This document shows, in pieces, positions 1 to 8,262 of a stretch of 64,000 nt of DNA; the first letter of the stretch is position 1; every line of letters starts with the position of its first letter. The DNA comes from Conexibacter sp. DBS9H8 (GTDB lineage Bacteria; Actinomycetota; Thermoleophilia; Solirubrobacterales; Solirubrobacteraceae): assembly GCF_023330685.1 (NCBI RefSeq), contig NZ_CP097128.1, forward strand, positions 930,001-994,000. The letters are read 5' to 3'. Below the pieces are notes generated by a model. The model saw only the letters and a program-made list of their open reading frames with translations, had not been told where the DNA came from and searched no databases. Position numbers and translations under genes: made by a program.

Positions 1-119
1 ACTACGTTCCCAACCACGCCAAACCGCTCTGCCGCGACCGCCCTCGCATCGGCCTGTCGAACTCGTTCGGCTTCGGGGGCCACAACGTCACCCTGTGCCT
101 GGAGGGAACGCCGGCGTGA
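1..119 (+). CDS. Beta-ketoacyl-ACP synthase (KAS II / FabF type), C-terminal end only
   Basis: The window opens inside this gene. About 38 codons remain, in the frame beginning at base 3, ending in TGA at 117-119. The fragment carries the active-site His-Lys neighbourhood residues NHAKP near its start and then SNSFGFGGHN, the signature of the C-terminal thiolase-fold half of condensing enzymes, where the Phe-Gly-Gly-His stretch lies beside the catalytic pocket. Its stop codon overlaps the GTG of the next gene by four bases, so the ketosynthase and the carboxyltransferase are translationally coupled. Whether this is a housekeeping FabF or the ketosynthase of a dedicated lipid or polyketide pathway cannot be told from 38 residues; the downstream genes favour a dedicated pathway. 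Confidence 0.85.
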   Translation, partial: YVPNHAKPLCRDRPRIGLSNSFGFGGHNVTLCLEGTPA

Positions 120-1570
120 GCTCCCTCAAGCTCGCACCCCGGCCGGCGGAGACGCTCGGGCCGATCGAACGGCTGGAGACGCTGTGCGATCCCGGGTCGC
201 TGCACTTCGTCCGCGGTGATGTCGTCTCGCGCCGGATGGGCGGCCGCGCGGTCGCCGGCGACGGTGTCATCGGAGCGACCGGCCGGGTCGACGGACGGCC
301 CGTCGCCTGCTTCGCCCAGGACCGCTCGTTCCTCGGCGGGTCGCTGGGGGAGGCGCATGCGGACACGATCTGCCGGGTGCTGCGGTTGGCCGGCCACGCC
401 CAGATTCCGGTGGTCGGGTTCGTCGAGTCCGCGGGCGCGCGGCTGCAGGAGGGGGTCGCCGCCCTGTGTGGCTACGGGCGGATCTTCCACGCCCACACCC
501 AGCTGTCCGGCGTCGTTCCGCAGATCAGCGTGATCTGCGGCGCCTCAGCCGGTGGTGGCTCCTACGCCCCGGCGTTGACAGACTTCGTGGTGATGACCCG
601 GCGCGCATCGATGTTCCTGACCGGACCGGGGATCGTGCGGGAGGTGACGGGGGAGGACGTCGACGCCGCCACGCTCGGCGGACCCAAGGTGCATGAGCGC
701 AACGGTGTCTGCCAGATCGTCTGTGAGGACGACGTGGACGCCGCCCTCACGGTCCGCGACCTGCTCGATCACCTTCCCCAACACGCGGAGGCGAGCATCA
801 GCCGCTGGCCGGCGGCCGAACCGCGACCCGGCCGTCCGGATGCGGCCGTTCCCGACGAGCCGCGGAAGGTCTACGACATCCGTGATGTCATCCCGACGCT
901 CGTTGACGGTGGCCGCCTGCTCGAGCTCAACGGCCGGTGGGGGCGCAACATGGTCACCGCGATGGCCCGGATCGACGGCCACGCGGTCGGGGTGGTCGCC
1001 AACAACCCCCGCTACCTCGGCGGGGTCATGGACGCGGACTCGGCCACCAAGGCCGCGCGGTTCGTCCGCACCTGTGACCTGTTCGGGGTGCCGCTGCTCG
1101 TCCTCGTCGACACCCCCGGCTTTCTCCCGGGAACCCGGCAGGAGGGTGGCGGGGTGATCCGGCATGGAGCGAAGCTCGTCCACGCGTTCGCGGCCGCGAC
1201 GGTGCCCCGGATCACCGTCGTGCTGCGCAAGGCGTTCGGCGGGGCCTTCATCGCGATGAACAGCCGGGACCTCGGTGCCGACCTGGTGCTCGCCTGGCCG
1301 ACGGCGGAGATCGGCGTCATGGGACCCCAACAGGCCGTCGATCTCGTGCACCGCCGTGAGATCGCGGCCGCGGCCGATCCGACCGTCGCCCGGGACCGGT
1401 TCGCCCGGGCCTATGCCGCCGAACATCTGAGCGCCGCGTCCGCCGCGGCTGAGGGCGTGATCGACGAGATCATCACACCGTCACAGACCCGGGCCCGGGT
1501 GATCGCGGCCCTGGAGACTCTGTCAACCCCGAGGCGGCCCTTGCGCCCGAACCGGAACATCCCCCTGTGA
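116..1570 (+). CDS. Acyl-CoA carboxylase carboxyltransferase (beta) subunit, AccD/PccB family
   Basis: This 484-residue protein has two crotonase-like carboxyltransferase domains. The N-terminal domain contains CFAQDRSFLGGSLGEAHAD and a Gly-rich oxyanion segment (GASAGGGSYAPAL). The C-terminal domain contains NNPRYLGGVMDADSATKAA, VDTPGFLPG and KAFGGAFIAMNS. The family transfers a carboxyl group from carboxybiotin to acetyl-, propionyl- or longer acyl-CoA and needs a separate biotinylated alpha subunit, which is not in this window. I chose GTG 116 because it makes a GTGA overlap with the ketosynthase stop; a GTG at 95 is in frame but would overlap further. The gene ends in another GTGA overlap with the SDR. 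Length is close to the usual 500-530. Substrate is unknown. The context suggests it supplies an (alkyl)malonyl extender to the adjacent ketosynthase. Confidence 0.9.
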   Translation: MSSLKLAPRPAETLGPIERLETLCDPGSLHFVRGDVVSRRMGGRAVAGDGVIGATGRVDGRPVACFAQDRSFLGGSLGEAHADTICRVLRLAGHAQIPVVGFVESAGARLQEGVAALCGYGRIFHAHTQLSGVVPQISVICGASAGGGSYAPALTDFVVMTRRASMFLTGPGIVREVTGEDVDAATLGGPKVHERNGVCQIVCEDDVDAALTVRDLLDHLPQHAEASISRWPAAEPRPGRPDAAVPDEPRKVYDIRDVIPTLVDGGRLLELNGRWGRNMVTAMARIDGHAVGVVANNPRYLGGVMDADSATKAARFVRTCDLFGVPLLVLVDTPGFLPGTRQEGGGVIRHGAKLVHAFAAATVPRITVVLRKAFGGAFIAMNSRDLGADLVLAWPTAEIGVMGPQQAVDLVHRREIAAAADPTVARDRFARAYAAEHLSAASAAAEGVIDEIITPSQTRARVIAALETLSTPRRPLRPNRNIPL

Positions 1571-2652
1571 GCACGATGTCAGAGCCGACGCTGAGCGACC
1601 GACCGATCCTCCTCACGGGCGCGACCGGGTTCGTCGGCATGGAACTGCTCGTGCGCCTGCTCGAGCGCACCGACCGAACCGTCATCACGCTCGTCCGCGC
1701 CGCTGATGACGCGACCGCGCACGCCCGGATCGAGCGGGTCCTCGAGACCTTGTTCCCGCCCGACCTCATCCCCCACGGGCGCGTCCGCGCCGTCGCCGCC
1801 GATCTCGAGGCGCCGGGAATGGGGCTGAGCACCTCCGTCCGCGACCGCCTCGCCGATGAGATCGACACCGTCGTCCACTCCGCCGCGTCGATCCAGTTCA
1901 CGCTGCCGATCGAGCAGGCCCGCGCGATCAACGTCGGCGGCACCCGGCAGGTGCTCGAGCTTGCCGCGCGGGCGGCCCACCTCGACCGTGTCGTCCACGT
2001 CTCAACCGCCTATGTCGCCGGCGACCGCCCCGGGGTCTGTCACGAGCATGAGGTCGACATCGGTCAGCGGCCACGCAACACATATGAGCAGACCAAACTG
2101 GAGGCGGAGCGTCTCGTCAGCGCCAGCGGTCTGCCCGCGGCGATCCTCCGTCCCAGCATCGTCGTCGGGGATTCCCACACCGGGTGGACCCCGGCCTTCA
2201 ACGTCATCTACTGGCCGATCCAGGCCTTCGCCCGCGGTCTGCTGCCGTGCGTCCCCGCCGACCCGGATGGTCGCGCGGACATCGTCCCGGTTGACGCCGT
2301 CGCCAACGCGCTGCACGAGTTGACCGTCGGGACCCGCCGGACGGGGACCTATCACGTCGTCGCCGGGGATCAGGCGATCACCGCCTCCGCCCTCGCCGCG
2401 CTCGCCGCCGACGCCTTCGGTCAGGACCGACCGTCCTTTGTCGAGCCGGGCACCGCCCCGGAGGTGGAGGATTTCGCCGGCCCCTACCTGCCCTACTTCC
2501 GGGTCCGGGGGACCTTTGACGCGACCCGCGGGCACTCACTCGGGTTCAAACCCCCGGCCCTGGAGACGTACTTCGGCGCGCTGATGCGCTATGCGTCCGC
2601 GGCACGCTGGGGCAAGCGGCCCCGGGCGCGCTGGGAGTCACTCGCCGTGTAG
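1567..2652 (+). CDS. NAD(P)-dependent extended SDR, thioester-reductase / fatty acyl reductase-like
   Basis: The 361-residue protein starts with a Rossmann fold. The GATGFVG nucleotide-binding motif lies at about residues 18-24, followed by HSAAS around residue 100 and the catalytic pair Tyr173 and Lys177 (YEQTK). This arrangement fits the NAD-binding_4 (male-sterility) branch that includes thioester reductase domains and fatty acyl-CoA reductases, though epimerases share the motifs. The GTG start overlaps the carboxyltransferase stop by four bases, so it is probably the last gene of a ketosynthase-carboxyltransferase-reductase operon. A plausible role is reductive release or reduction of an acyl thioester made by the upstream enzymes; that is inference from order. 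The nearest alternative is a generic sugar or steroid SDR. Confidence 0.75.
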   Translation: MSTMSEPTLSDRPILLTGATGFVGMELLVRLLERTDRTVITLVRAADDATAHARIERVLETLFPPDLIPHGRVRAVAADLEAPGMGLSTSVRDRLADEIDTVVHSAASIQFTLPIEQARAINVGGTRQVLELAARAAHLDRVVHVSTAYVAGDRPGVCHEHEVDIGQRPRNTYEQTKLEAERLVSASGLPAAILRPSIVVGDSHTGWTPAFNVIYWPIQAFARGLLPCVPADPDGRADIVPVDAVANALHELTVGTRRTGTYHVVAGDQAITASALAALAADAFGQDRPSFVEPGTAPEVEDFAGPYLPYFRVRGTFDATRGHSLGFKPPALETYFGALMRYASAARWGKRPRARWESLAV

Positions 2653-2686
2653 CTGAGCCTCCCCGCCGACTACCATCCCGGCCGTC

Positions 2687-3835
2687 ATGGCTGAACCGAG
2701 TGAGTCGACGGTGGCGATGGTCGGCGCCGGCCAGCTCGCCCGGATGGCCTGGCAGGCGGCGATCTCCCTTGACCTCGGGCTCGTCTGTCTCGGCGAGCCC
2801 GGGGACGCGGCGATCCGGGCCGGCGCCCAGCTGCTCACCGGGTCCGCGAAGGATCCGGCTGCGCTGGGCGAGCTCGCCGGGCGCGGGGACGTTCTCACCT
2901 TCGAGCATGAGCTCGTCGACCTCGACACCGTCCGCGCGCTCGAGGCGGCGGGGGTGGCGGTCCGCCCGAGCGCCGCGGTGCTCGAGCTCGCCGCTGACAA
3001 GCTTCACCAGCGCCGGACCCTGTCAGAGCGCCCCGGCCTCTCCGTCCCCGCGTTCGCTCCCGCTCCAAACCCGGAGGCGGTCGTCGACTTCGTCGACCAG
3101 TTCGGCGCGCCGGTCGTGCTCAAGGCCGTCCGCGGCGGCTATGACGGCCGCGGGGTGTGGATGTGTCCGGACCCGGAGGCGGTGGCCGCCGCATTCGCCG
3201 ACGCGGCCGCCGGCGGCCTCACCCTGTACGTGGAGGAGGCCGTCGACCTGGCCGGGGAGGCGGCGATCATCGTCGCCCGTTCCCCCTCCGGACAGGTCGC
3301 CGTCTTCCCGCTCGTCGACACCCGCCAGGTCGACGGGATGTGCCGGGAGGTCGTCCTCCCCTCCCGGGTCGACCCCGCGACCGCCGAGCAGGCCCACACG
3401 CTGGCGACCCGGCTTGCCGAGGCGGTCGGGCTTGAGGGGCTGATGGCGATCGAGCTGTTCCTCACCGCCGACGGTGGCCTGCTGATCAACGAGCTCGCCC
3501 TCCGCACCCACAACACCGGCCACATCCACACGGAGGCGGCCGTCACCTCCCAGTTCGAGCAGCACCTCCGCGCCGTCCTGGACCTGCCCCTCGGCGACCC
3601 GTCCCCGCGCGCCCCCGCCGCCGCGATGGTCAACATCGTCGGGCCGCCCGACGGCTCCGACCCCGCCGACCGGCGCGCACACGCGCTCGCGGTCCCGGGC
3701 GCCCACGTCCACCTCTACGGCAAGACCGCGCGGCCGGGCCGCAAGCTCGGGCACGTCACCGTCTGTGACGACACCCCGGAGGACGCGCTCGCCCGCGCCC
3801 GGGAGGCGGCCGCTAGGCTGGAGGGGCATGCCTGA
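2687..3835 (+). CDS. purK: N5-carboxyaminoimidazole ribonucleotide synthase
   Basis: The protein (382 residues) is an ATP-grasp enzyme that converts AIR, bicarbonate and ATP to N5-CAIR in de novo purine synthesis. The N-terminal preATP-grasp fold begins with [10 protein letters not shown]. The ATP-grasp core contains [16 protein letters not shown] around residues 143-158. The family-typical segment [17 protein letters not shown], followed by [17 protein letters not shown], lies near residue 270-305. In many PurK proteins the first part reads NE-A-RPHNSGH, so RTHNTGH is a mild variant. Start is ATG 2687, 34 bases after the SDR stop. The 3' end overlaps purE by eight bases, the usual purK-purE coupling. 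Confidence 0.95.
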   Translation: MAEPSESTVAMVGAGQLARMAWQAAISLDLGLVCLGEPGDAAIRAGAQLLTGSAKDPAALGELAGRGDVLTFEHELVDLDTVRALEAAGVAVRPSAAVLELAADKLHQRRTLSERPGLSVPAFAPAPNPEAVVDFVDQFGAPVVLKAVRGGYDGRGVWMCPDPEAVAAAFADAAAGGLTLYVEEAVDLAGEAAIIVARSPSGQVAVFPLVDTRQVDGMCREVVLPSRVDPATAEQAHTLATRLAEAVGLEGLMAIELFLTADGGLLINELALRTHNTGHIHTEAAVTSQFEQHLRAVLDLPLGDPSPRAPAAAMVNIVGPPDGSDPADRRAHALAVPGAHVHLYGKTARPGRKLGHVTVCDDTPEDALARAREAAARLEGHA

Positions 3836-4322
3836 GCCGCGGGTGGGAGTCGTGATGGGATCCGACAGTGACCTGGCGGTGATGGCGGCCGCCGCCGAGG
3901 TGCTCGCCGAGCTGGAGATCCCCGCCGAGCTGCGGGTGCTCTCCGCCCACCGCACCCCCGTGGACATGCTCGCCTACGGTCAGGGCGCCGAGGCGCGCGG
4001 GCTCGGCGTGATCATCGCCGGGGCCGGCGGCGCCGCGCACCTGCCCGGGATGCTCGCCGCGGTCACCCCGCTGCCGGTGATCGGCGTGCCCGTCGCCCTC
4101 AAGGTGCTCGACGGACTCGACAGCCTCCTGTCGATCGTGCAGATGCCCCGCGGCGTCCCGGTCGCGACCGTCGCGATCGACAACGCCCGCAACGCCGGCC
4201 TGCTCGCCGCCCGGATCCTCGGGGTCGCCGACCCTGAACTGCGCGAGCGCCTCCGCGCCTTCGCCGACACGCAGGCCGACGCCGCCCGGGCGGCGGACGC
4301 ACGCGTGCAGGCCGGCGCCTGA
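3828..4322 (+). CDS. purE: N5-carboxyaminoimidazole ribonucleotide mutase
   Basis: This 164-residue class I PurE isomerises N5-CAIR to CAIR, the step after PurK. Near the N-terminus it shows [10 protein letters not shown], the phosphate-binding loop, then SAHRTP with the catalytic His, and [11 protein letters not shown] chose ATG 3828 rather than an upstream in-frame start at 3765 because it gives the canonical PurE N-terminus just before the MGSDSD loop, has the GAGGGG sequence directly upstream, and overlaps the purK stop by only eight bases. Length matches the family. Confidence 0.95.
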   Translation: MPEPRVGVVMGSDSDLAVMAAAAEVLAELEIPAELRVLSAHRTPVDMLAYGQGAEARGLGVIIAGAGGAAHLPGMLAAVTPLPVIGVPVALKVLDGLDSLLSIVQMPRGVPVATVAIDNARNAGLLAARILGVADPELRERLRAFADTQADAARAADARVQAGA

Positions 4323-4472
4323 GCGCCGATCCGGGGGGGTCGATCTGACCTCGCCGAAGACCGACGAGAAGCCTGCCGGGGCACATGAGGCCGGTCAGGG
4401 CGCCGTGCCCACCGGCCCGGCCCAACGGTTTCATCTCTGACCAACCATTCAAGCTCTCGGCCCTGGGAGCCG

Positions 4473-6533
4473 ATGGCTGGGGAACGGCCCCCCGGGATCC
4501 CTCGACCGCCCCATCCTATGACCGCGCTCAACCGCCGCAGTGAGCTGACGCTCGCACCCTCGCCTCCGCCGCAGTCCGCTGCGGGTTTCTGGCAGGCGAC
4601 GGTTGACGCCCTCGTGGCGAACGTCGCGGTGCTGGACCGTCACGGCGTGATCGTCGCCGTGAACGACGGTTGGGCGCAGTTCGCCATCGACAACGGTGCG
4701 CGCTGTGCGACGAGCCGCCCCGGAGACGGGGTCGGGGTCGGGGTCGGGGCTGACTATCTCGGGGTGTGCGCGGCGGCGAGCGTGAGCGAGCCACTGGCCG
4801 CCGAGGTCCACCGGGCGCTCGAGGACATCCTCGGCGGGCGGCGCGACGGGTTCCGGTTCGAGTATCCCTGCCACGCGGCCGGTCAGGAGCGCTGGTTCGC
4901 GATGCGCATCACGCCGTTCGTGGGCGGCGGCGAGATCTCCGGTGCGGTGGTGGTGCACCATGACATCACGGCTCGCCGGCGGGCGGAACGGTCGGTCGCC
5001 GAACACGCGTCGCTGCTGGACGCAGCCGACGCGGCGGTGATCGCCACCGATCTGGACGGGGTCGTGACGCACTGGACCGCGGCGGCGCAGCGGCTGTATG
5101 GCTGGTCCGCCGGCGAGGTGATCGGCCGGTCGCTCTCTCAGTTCGGGGTCGTGCCCGGGGGCCTGGACGGGAGCGCCGGGGGTCTCCGCGGGGCGGTTGA
5201 GGCCGGGCAGCGGGAGTGGCGCTTTGCCGCGCGCCACAAGGACGGCAGCAGCTTTCCGGTGTACGCGCGAGAGACGGTGCTGGAGGATCCGGACGGACGG
5301 CCGGCCGGCCATGTTCGTGTCCTGATCGATCTCAGTGATCGGGTCGCGATCGAGCAGGAGCTGCGAGGCACCCGGGACTTCCTCGACACGGTCACCCAGA
5401 CGATGGCCGACGGTCTCTACGTCCTCGATGAGGCCGGACGCCTCGTCTTCATCAACGAGGCGGCCGAGCGGATGTTCGGCTGGAGCCGGGAGGAGCTGAT
5501 CGGGCAGGTGATGCATGACCTGACCCACAGCCGGCGGGAGGACGGCAGCCCGCTCCGCTGCGAGGACAGTCCGATCACCCGGGCGCGGGCGACCGGAACG
5601 GCGGTACGCGTCGACAGTGACGTGTTCATCCGCCGGGACGGGACGCTGCTGCCGGTGACCTACTCGGCGGCGCCGTGCGAGCTGCCCACCGGCGGGGTCG
5701 GGTGGGTGGTCGTGTTCAACGACATCACCGAGCGCAAGGAACGGGAGGAACGGCTGCGGCGCGAACTGGAGGCACTCGATTGGGTGACGCGCATCCGCAC
5801 CGCCCTTGATGAGGAGCGGTTCGTGCTCTACGCCCAGCCGATCATCGACCTCAGCTCCGGGGAGACGGTGCAGCACGAACTCCTCATCCGGATGCTCGCA
5901 GACGACGGGAGCGTGATCGCCCCCGACAAGTTCCTCCCGACCGCGGAGCGGTTCGGCCTCATCCGTGAGATCGACCGGTACGTGATCGAGCGGGGCGTGC
6001 GCTACGCGGCGGCGGGACACCTGGTGGAGCTGAACCTGTCCGCCGCGTCCCTCGGTGACGCGGACCTCAGCGACTTCGTCCACCGCCGGTTGCTCGAGCA
6101 TGCGGTCGACCCGCGGCGGCTCGTGTTCGAGATCACGGAGACGGCGCTGCTCGAGAACGAGGCGGCGGCGATCCGGTTCGCGAATGAGATCAACGCGCTC
6201 GGCTGTGAGGTCGCCCTCGATGACTTCGGGACGGGCTACGGAAGCTTCCACTACCTCAAGCGGCTTCCCGCCCAGACCCTGAAGATCGACCGCGAGTTCG
6301 TCGCCGACCTGGACGGCGACCCGGCCAACCGGCACGTCGTGGACGCGATCGTCCGGCTCGCCAGGGCGCTGGGGAAACGCACGATCGCGGAGGGCGTGGA
6401 GGATGAGGCGACCCATGCGATCCTCCGGGGGCTCAACGTCGACTGCGTCCAGGGGTATCTGTTCGCCCGTCCGGCTCCGGCCGATGACGTCTTCCACATG
6501 CCGTCTCCCGGACCGAGGACACTGCTGCCATGA
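4473..6533 (+). CDS. PAS-PAS-PAS-EAL cyclic-di-GMP phosphodiesterase
   Basis: The 686-residue protein lacks membrane segments and a GGDEF domain. Three PAS-like sensor domains start near residues 38, 178 and 302; the last two carry the typical [10 protein letters not shown]-type or [10 protein letters not shown] core. The EAL domain runs from about 445 to 675. Metal and substrate residues look complete: HELLIRM (the EAL Glu near residue 469), [35 protein letters not shown] and QGYLFARP. It should hydrolyse c-di-GMP to pGpG in the cytoplasm under control of PAS ligands or redox/light cofactors, which cannot be named from sequence. CTGGGAG lies five bases before ATG 4473. Its stop overlaps the next gene in ATGA. 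Confidence 0.9.
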   Translation: MAGERPPGIPRPPHPMTALNRRSELTLAPSPPPQSAAGFWQATVDALVANVAVLDRHGVIVAVNDGWAQFAIDNGARCATSRPGDGVGVGVGADYLGVCAAASVSEPLAAEVHRALEDILGGRRDGFRFEYPCHAAGQERWFAMRITPFVGGGEISGAVVVHHDITARRRAERSVAEHASLLDAADAAVIATDLDGVVTHWTAAAQRLYGWSAGEVIGRSLSQFGVVPGGLDGSAGGLRGAVEAGQREWRFAARHKDGSSFPVYARETVLEDPDGRPAGHVRVLIDLSDRVAIEQELRGTRDFLDTVTQTMADGLYVLDEAGRLVFINEAAERMFGWSREELIGQVMHDLTHSRREDGSPLRCEDSPITRARATGTAVRVDSDVFIRRDGTLLPVTYSAAPCELPTGGVGWVVVFNDITERKEREERLRRELEALDWVTRIRTALDEERFVLYAQPIIDLSSGETVQHELLIRMLADDGSVIAPDKFLPTAERFGLIREIDRYVIERGVRYAAAGHLVELNLSAASLGDADLSDFVHRRLLEHAVDPRRLVFEITETALLENEAAAIRFANEINALGCEVALDDFGTGYGSFHYLKRLPAQTLKIDREFVADLDGDPANRHVVDAIVRLARALGKRTIAEGVEDEATHAILRGLNVDCVQGYLFARPAPADDVFHMPSPGPRTLLP

Positions 6534-7039
6534 CCAACGATGCGTCCCGCGACGATCTCGAGACCGATCAACGGATCGCCGACCTGGAAATGGCGGTCGT
6601 CGACCGCCAGCAGGCGATCGCCGACAGCACCCAGGACTCCCTCGATCACCAACAGCAACAGCTCGACGCCCGCGAGTCCCGTGACGGCGTCCGCGCCAGT
6701 CCGATTTCCGAGCGCGACCAGGCGATCCTCGATCGAGCCCAGGCGCGGGTGGATGCCCAACAGGATCAGCTCGAAAGCATCTATGACGGGCGTGACGCCT
6801 ACCAGGATCTGCTCGACGCCCAATACCGCGAGCTGTCCGACGCTCAGCCTGCCTCCCTGCCCGACCACAGCTTCAGTGCCGCCGCCGATCCCGGCCTCAC
6901 GGCAGCACGCCAGCGCCGGCTCGAGCAGCTCCGCGACCGGGCGGCCGCCGCCCAGATCCGAGCCGAGAAGGCACGCCAACGCGCCGAGGCGGCGAGCCGG
7001 CGGGCGACGGAGGCCGACCGGCGCGAGGACGAAGGCTGA
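6530..7039 (+). CDS. Small soluble coiled-coil protein, translationally coupled to the EAL protein
   Basis: I do not recognise a family. The 169-residue product is very rich in Asp, Glu, Arg, Gln and Ala with long helical heptad-like stretches: about residues 8-80 (for example DLEMAVVDRQQAIADS) and 125-169, an Arg/Ala/Glu helix. Between them is a short Pro-containing break. There is no signal peptide, membrane segment or Cys. The ATG overlaps the phosphodiesterase stop (ATGA), so the two are made together, and the protein is a good candidate for a binding partner or adaptor of the PAS-EAL protein. It ends back-to-back (TGATCA) with the stop of the glucan operon on the other strand. Confidence 0.7.
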   Translation: MTNDASRDDLETDQRIADLEMAVVDRQQAIADSTQDSLDHQQQQLDARESRDGVRASPISERDQAILDRAQARVDAQQDQLESIYDGRDAYQDLLDAQYRELSDAQPASLPDHSFSAAADPGLTAARQRRLEQLRDRAAAAQIRAEKARQRAEAASRRATEADRREDEG

Positions 7040-8254
7040 TCAGGCCAGAGCGGGGGTGACCGCCGCCCCGGCGCTCAGCAGCTCCGCGTAGACCCCCTCG
7101 GTCTGGCCGGCTACCTGGCGCCAGTCAAAGCGGGCGGCGTGGGCCCGCCCGGCGGCGGCCATCGCCGCCCGGCGGGCGGGCGCGTCAAGCAGGCCGGCGA
7201 GCGCGCCGGTGAGGGCGCGAACGTCCCCGGGCGGGACCCGCACGGCGACCCCGGGGGCGTCGGTCACCTCGCGCAGACCGCCGGTGTCGGTGACGATCAC
7301 CGGACAGCCGCAGGCCATCGCCTCGAGCGGGACGATCCCGAAGGGCTCATACAGGGACGGGACGACGGTCACGTCGGCGGCGCGGTAGAGGCCGTGGAGG
7401 GTGTCGTCGTCCACTCGGCCGAGGAAGACGCCCGCCTCGCGCAGCCCGAGGCTCTCCGCCTGGGCGTGCAGCTCCGCCTCCGCCGTGCCGGTCCCGGCGA
7501 GCAGGAACCGGACGGGGCGTCCGGCGGCGACGAGCGCGGCGATCGCCTCGAGGCTGACGTGGAAGCCCTTCTCATAGACGAGCCGGCCGACGAGCAGCAC
7601 GAGCGGCTCCCCGCCGGGGGCGTGGCGGCGTCGCAGCGCTGCGACGTCGGTGCCGGGGGCCACCTCAAGCTCAGCCGGGGCGATCCCGTTCGGGATCGCG
7701 CTCACCCGTCCGGGGGCGAGCCCGAACACGCGGCGGACATGGCCGGCCATGTACTCCGAGCAGCAGATCACGTGACCGGCGGTGCGGACCATCCGCCGCT
7801 CCGCGCGGTGGATCGCCCGCTGCGGGTGGGTGTGGACCCAGCCGTTGTGGCGCCCGAACTCGGTCGCGTGCACGGTGACGAGCCACGGGAGGTCATGCGC
7901 GGCGGCGAGCGCCTCTGCGGCGGGGGCGACCATCCAGTCGTGGGAGTGGATGAGATCGAAGCGGCCGCCGCCGGCCAGCGCGGCACCGCGGGCAAACAGC
8001 CGCTCGTTGAGCTCACCGACCCAGGCCATGAACCCGTCGAGGTCGGCGCTGAACGGGGCGATCGGCACCCGGTGCACGTGCACCGGTCCGCGCCCGGACG
8101 CCTCGGGCTCCCCGGCGTCCTCGGTCCCGGCCCGGGTGAGCACCGACACGTCGTGCCCGGCGGCGGCGAGGCCGGCGGCGAGCTGGGTGACGTGGCGGCC
8201 GAGGCCGCCCTCGATCACGGGCGGATACTCCCAGGAGAGAAGCAGGACCCGCAT
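7040..8254 (-). CDS. GT4 glycosyltransferase, glycogen synthase / maltose-1-phosphate synthase-like (GlgM/GlgA actinobacterial type)
   Basis: This 404-residue GT-B enzyme begins MRVLLLSWEYPPVIEGGLG, the donor-side glycine loop seen in the actinobacterial GT4 'glycogen synthase' group. The retaining GT4 signature EPFGIVPLEAMACG is near residue 305-320. In mycobacteria the related GlgM joins ADP-glucose and glucose-1-phosphate to give maltose-1-phosphate for GlgE; others in the family extend alpha-1,4-glucan. As the last gene of a glgE operon, a GlgM-like role is plausible but unproven. It starts eight bases after the treY stop. No glgC (ADP-glucose pyrophosphorylase) lies in the window. Confidence 0.82.
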   Translation of the reverse strand: MRVLLLSWEYPPVIEGGLGRHVTQLAAGLAAAGHDVSVLTRAGTEDAGEPEASGRGPVHVHRVPIAPFSADLDGFMAWVGELNERLFARGAALAGGGRFDLIHSHDWMVAPAAEALAAAHDLPWLVTVHATEFGRHNGWVHTHPQRAIHRAERRMVRTAGHVICCSEYMAGHVRRVFGLAPGRVSAIPNGIAPAELEVAPGTDVAALRRRHAPGGEPLVLLVGRLVYEKGFHVSLEAIAALVAAGRPVRFLLAGTGTAEAELHAQAESLGLREAGVFLGRVDDDTLHGLYRAADVTVVPSLYEPFGIVPLEAMACGCPVIVTDTGGLREVTDAPGVAVRVPPGDVRALTGALAGLLDAPARRAAMAAAGRAHAARFDWRQVAGQTEGVYAELLSAGAAVTPALA

Positions 8255-8262
8255 CAGGGGGT

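Noticed and set aside
4449-6497. A 682-codon open frame on the minus strand opposite the PAS-EAL gene
   Set aside because: It is a shadow frame typical of very GC-rich DNA; its translation is Arg/Asp/Pro-rich with no domain, while the plus strand has complete PAS and EAL motifs.
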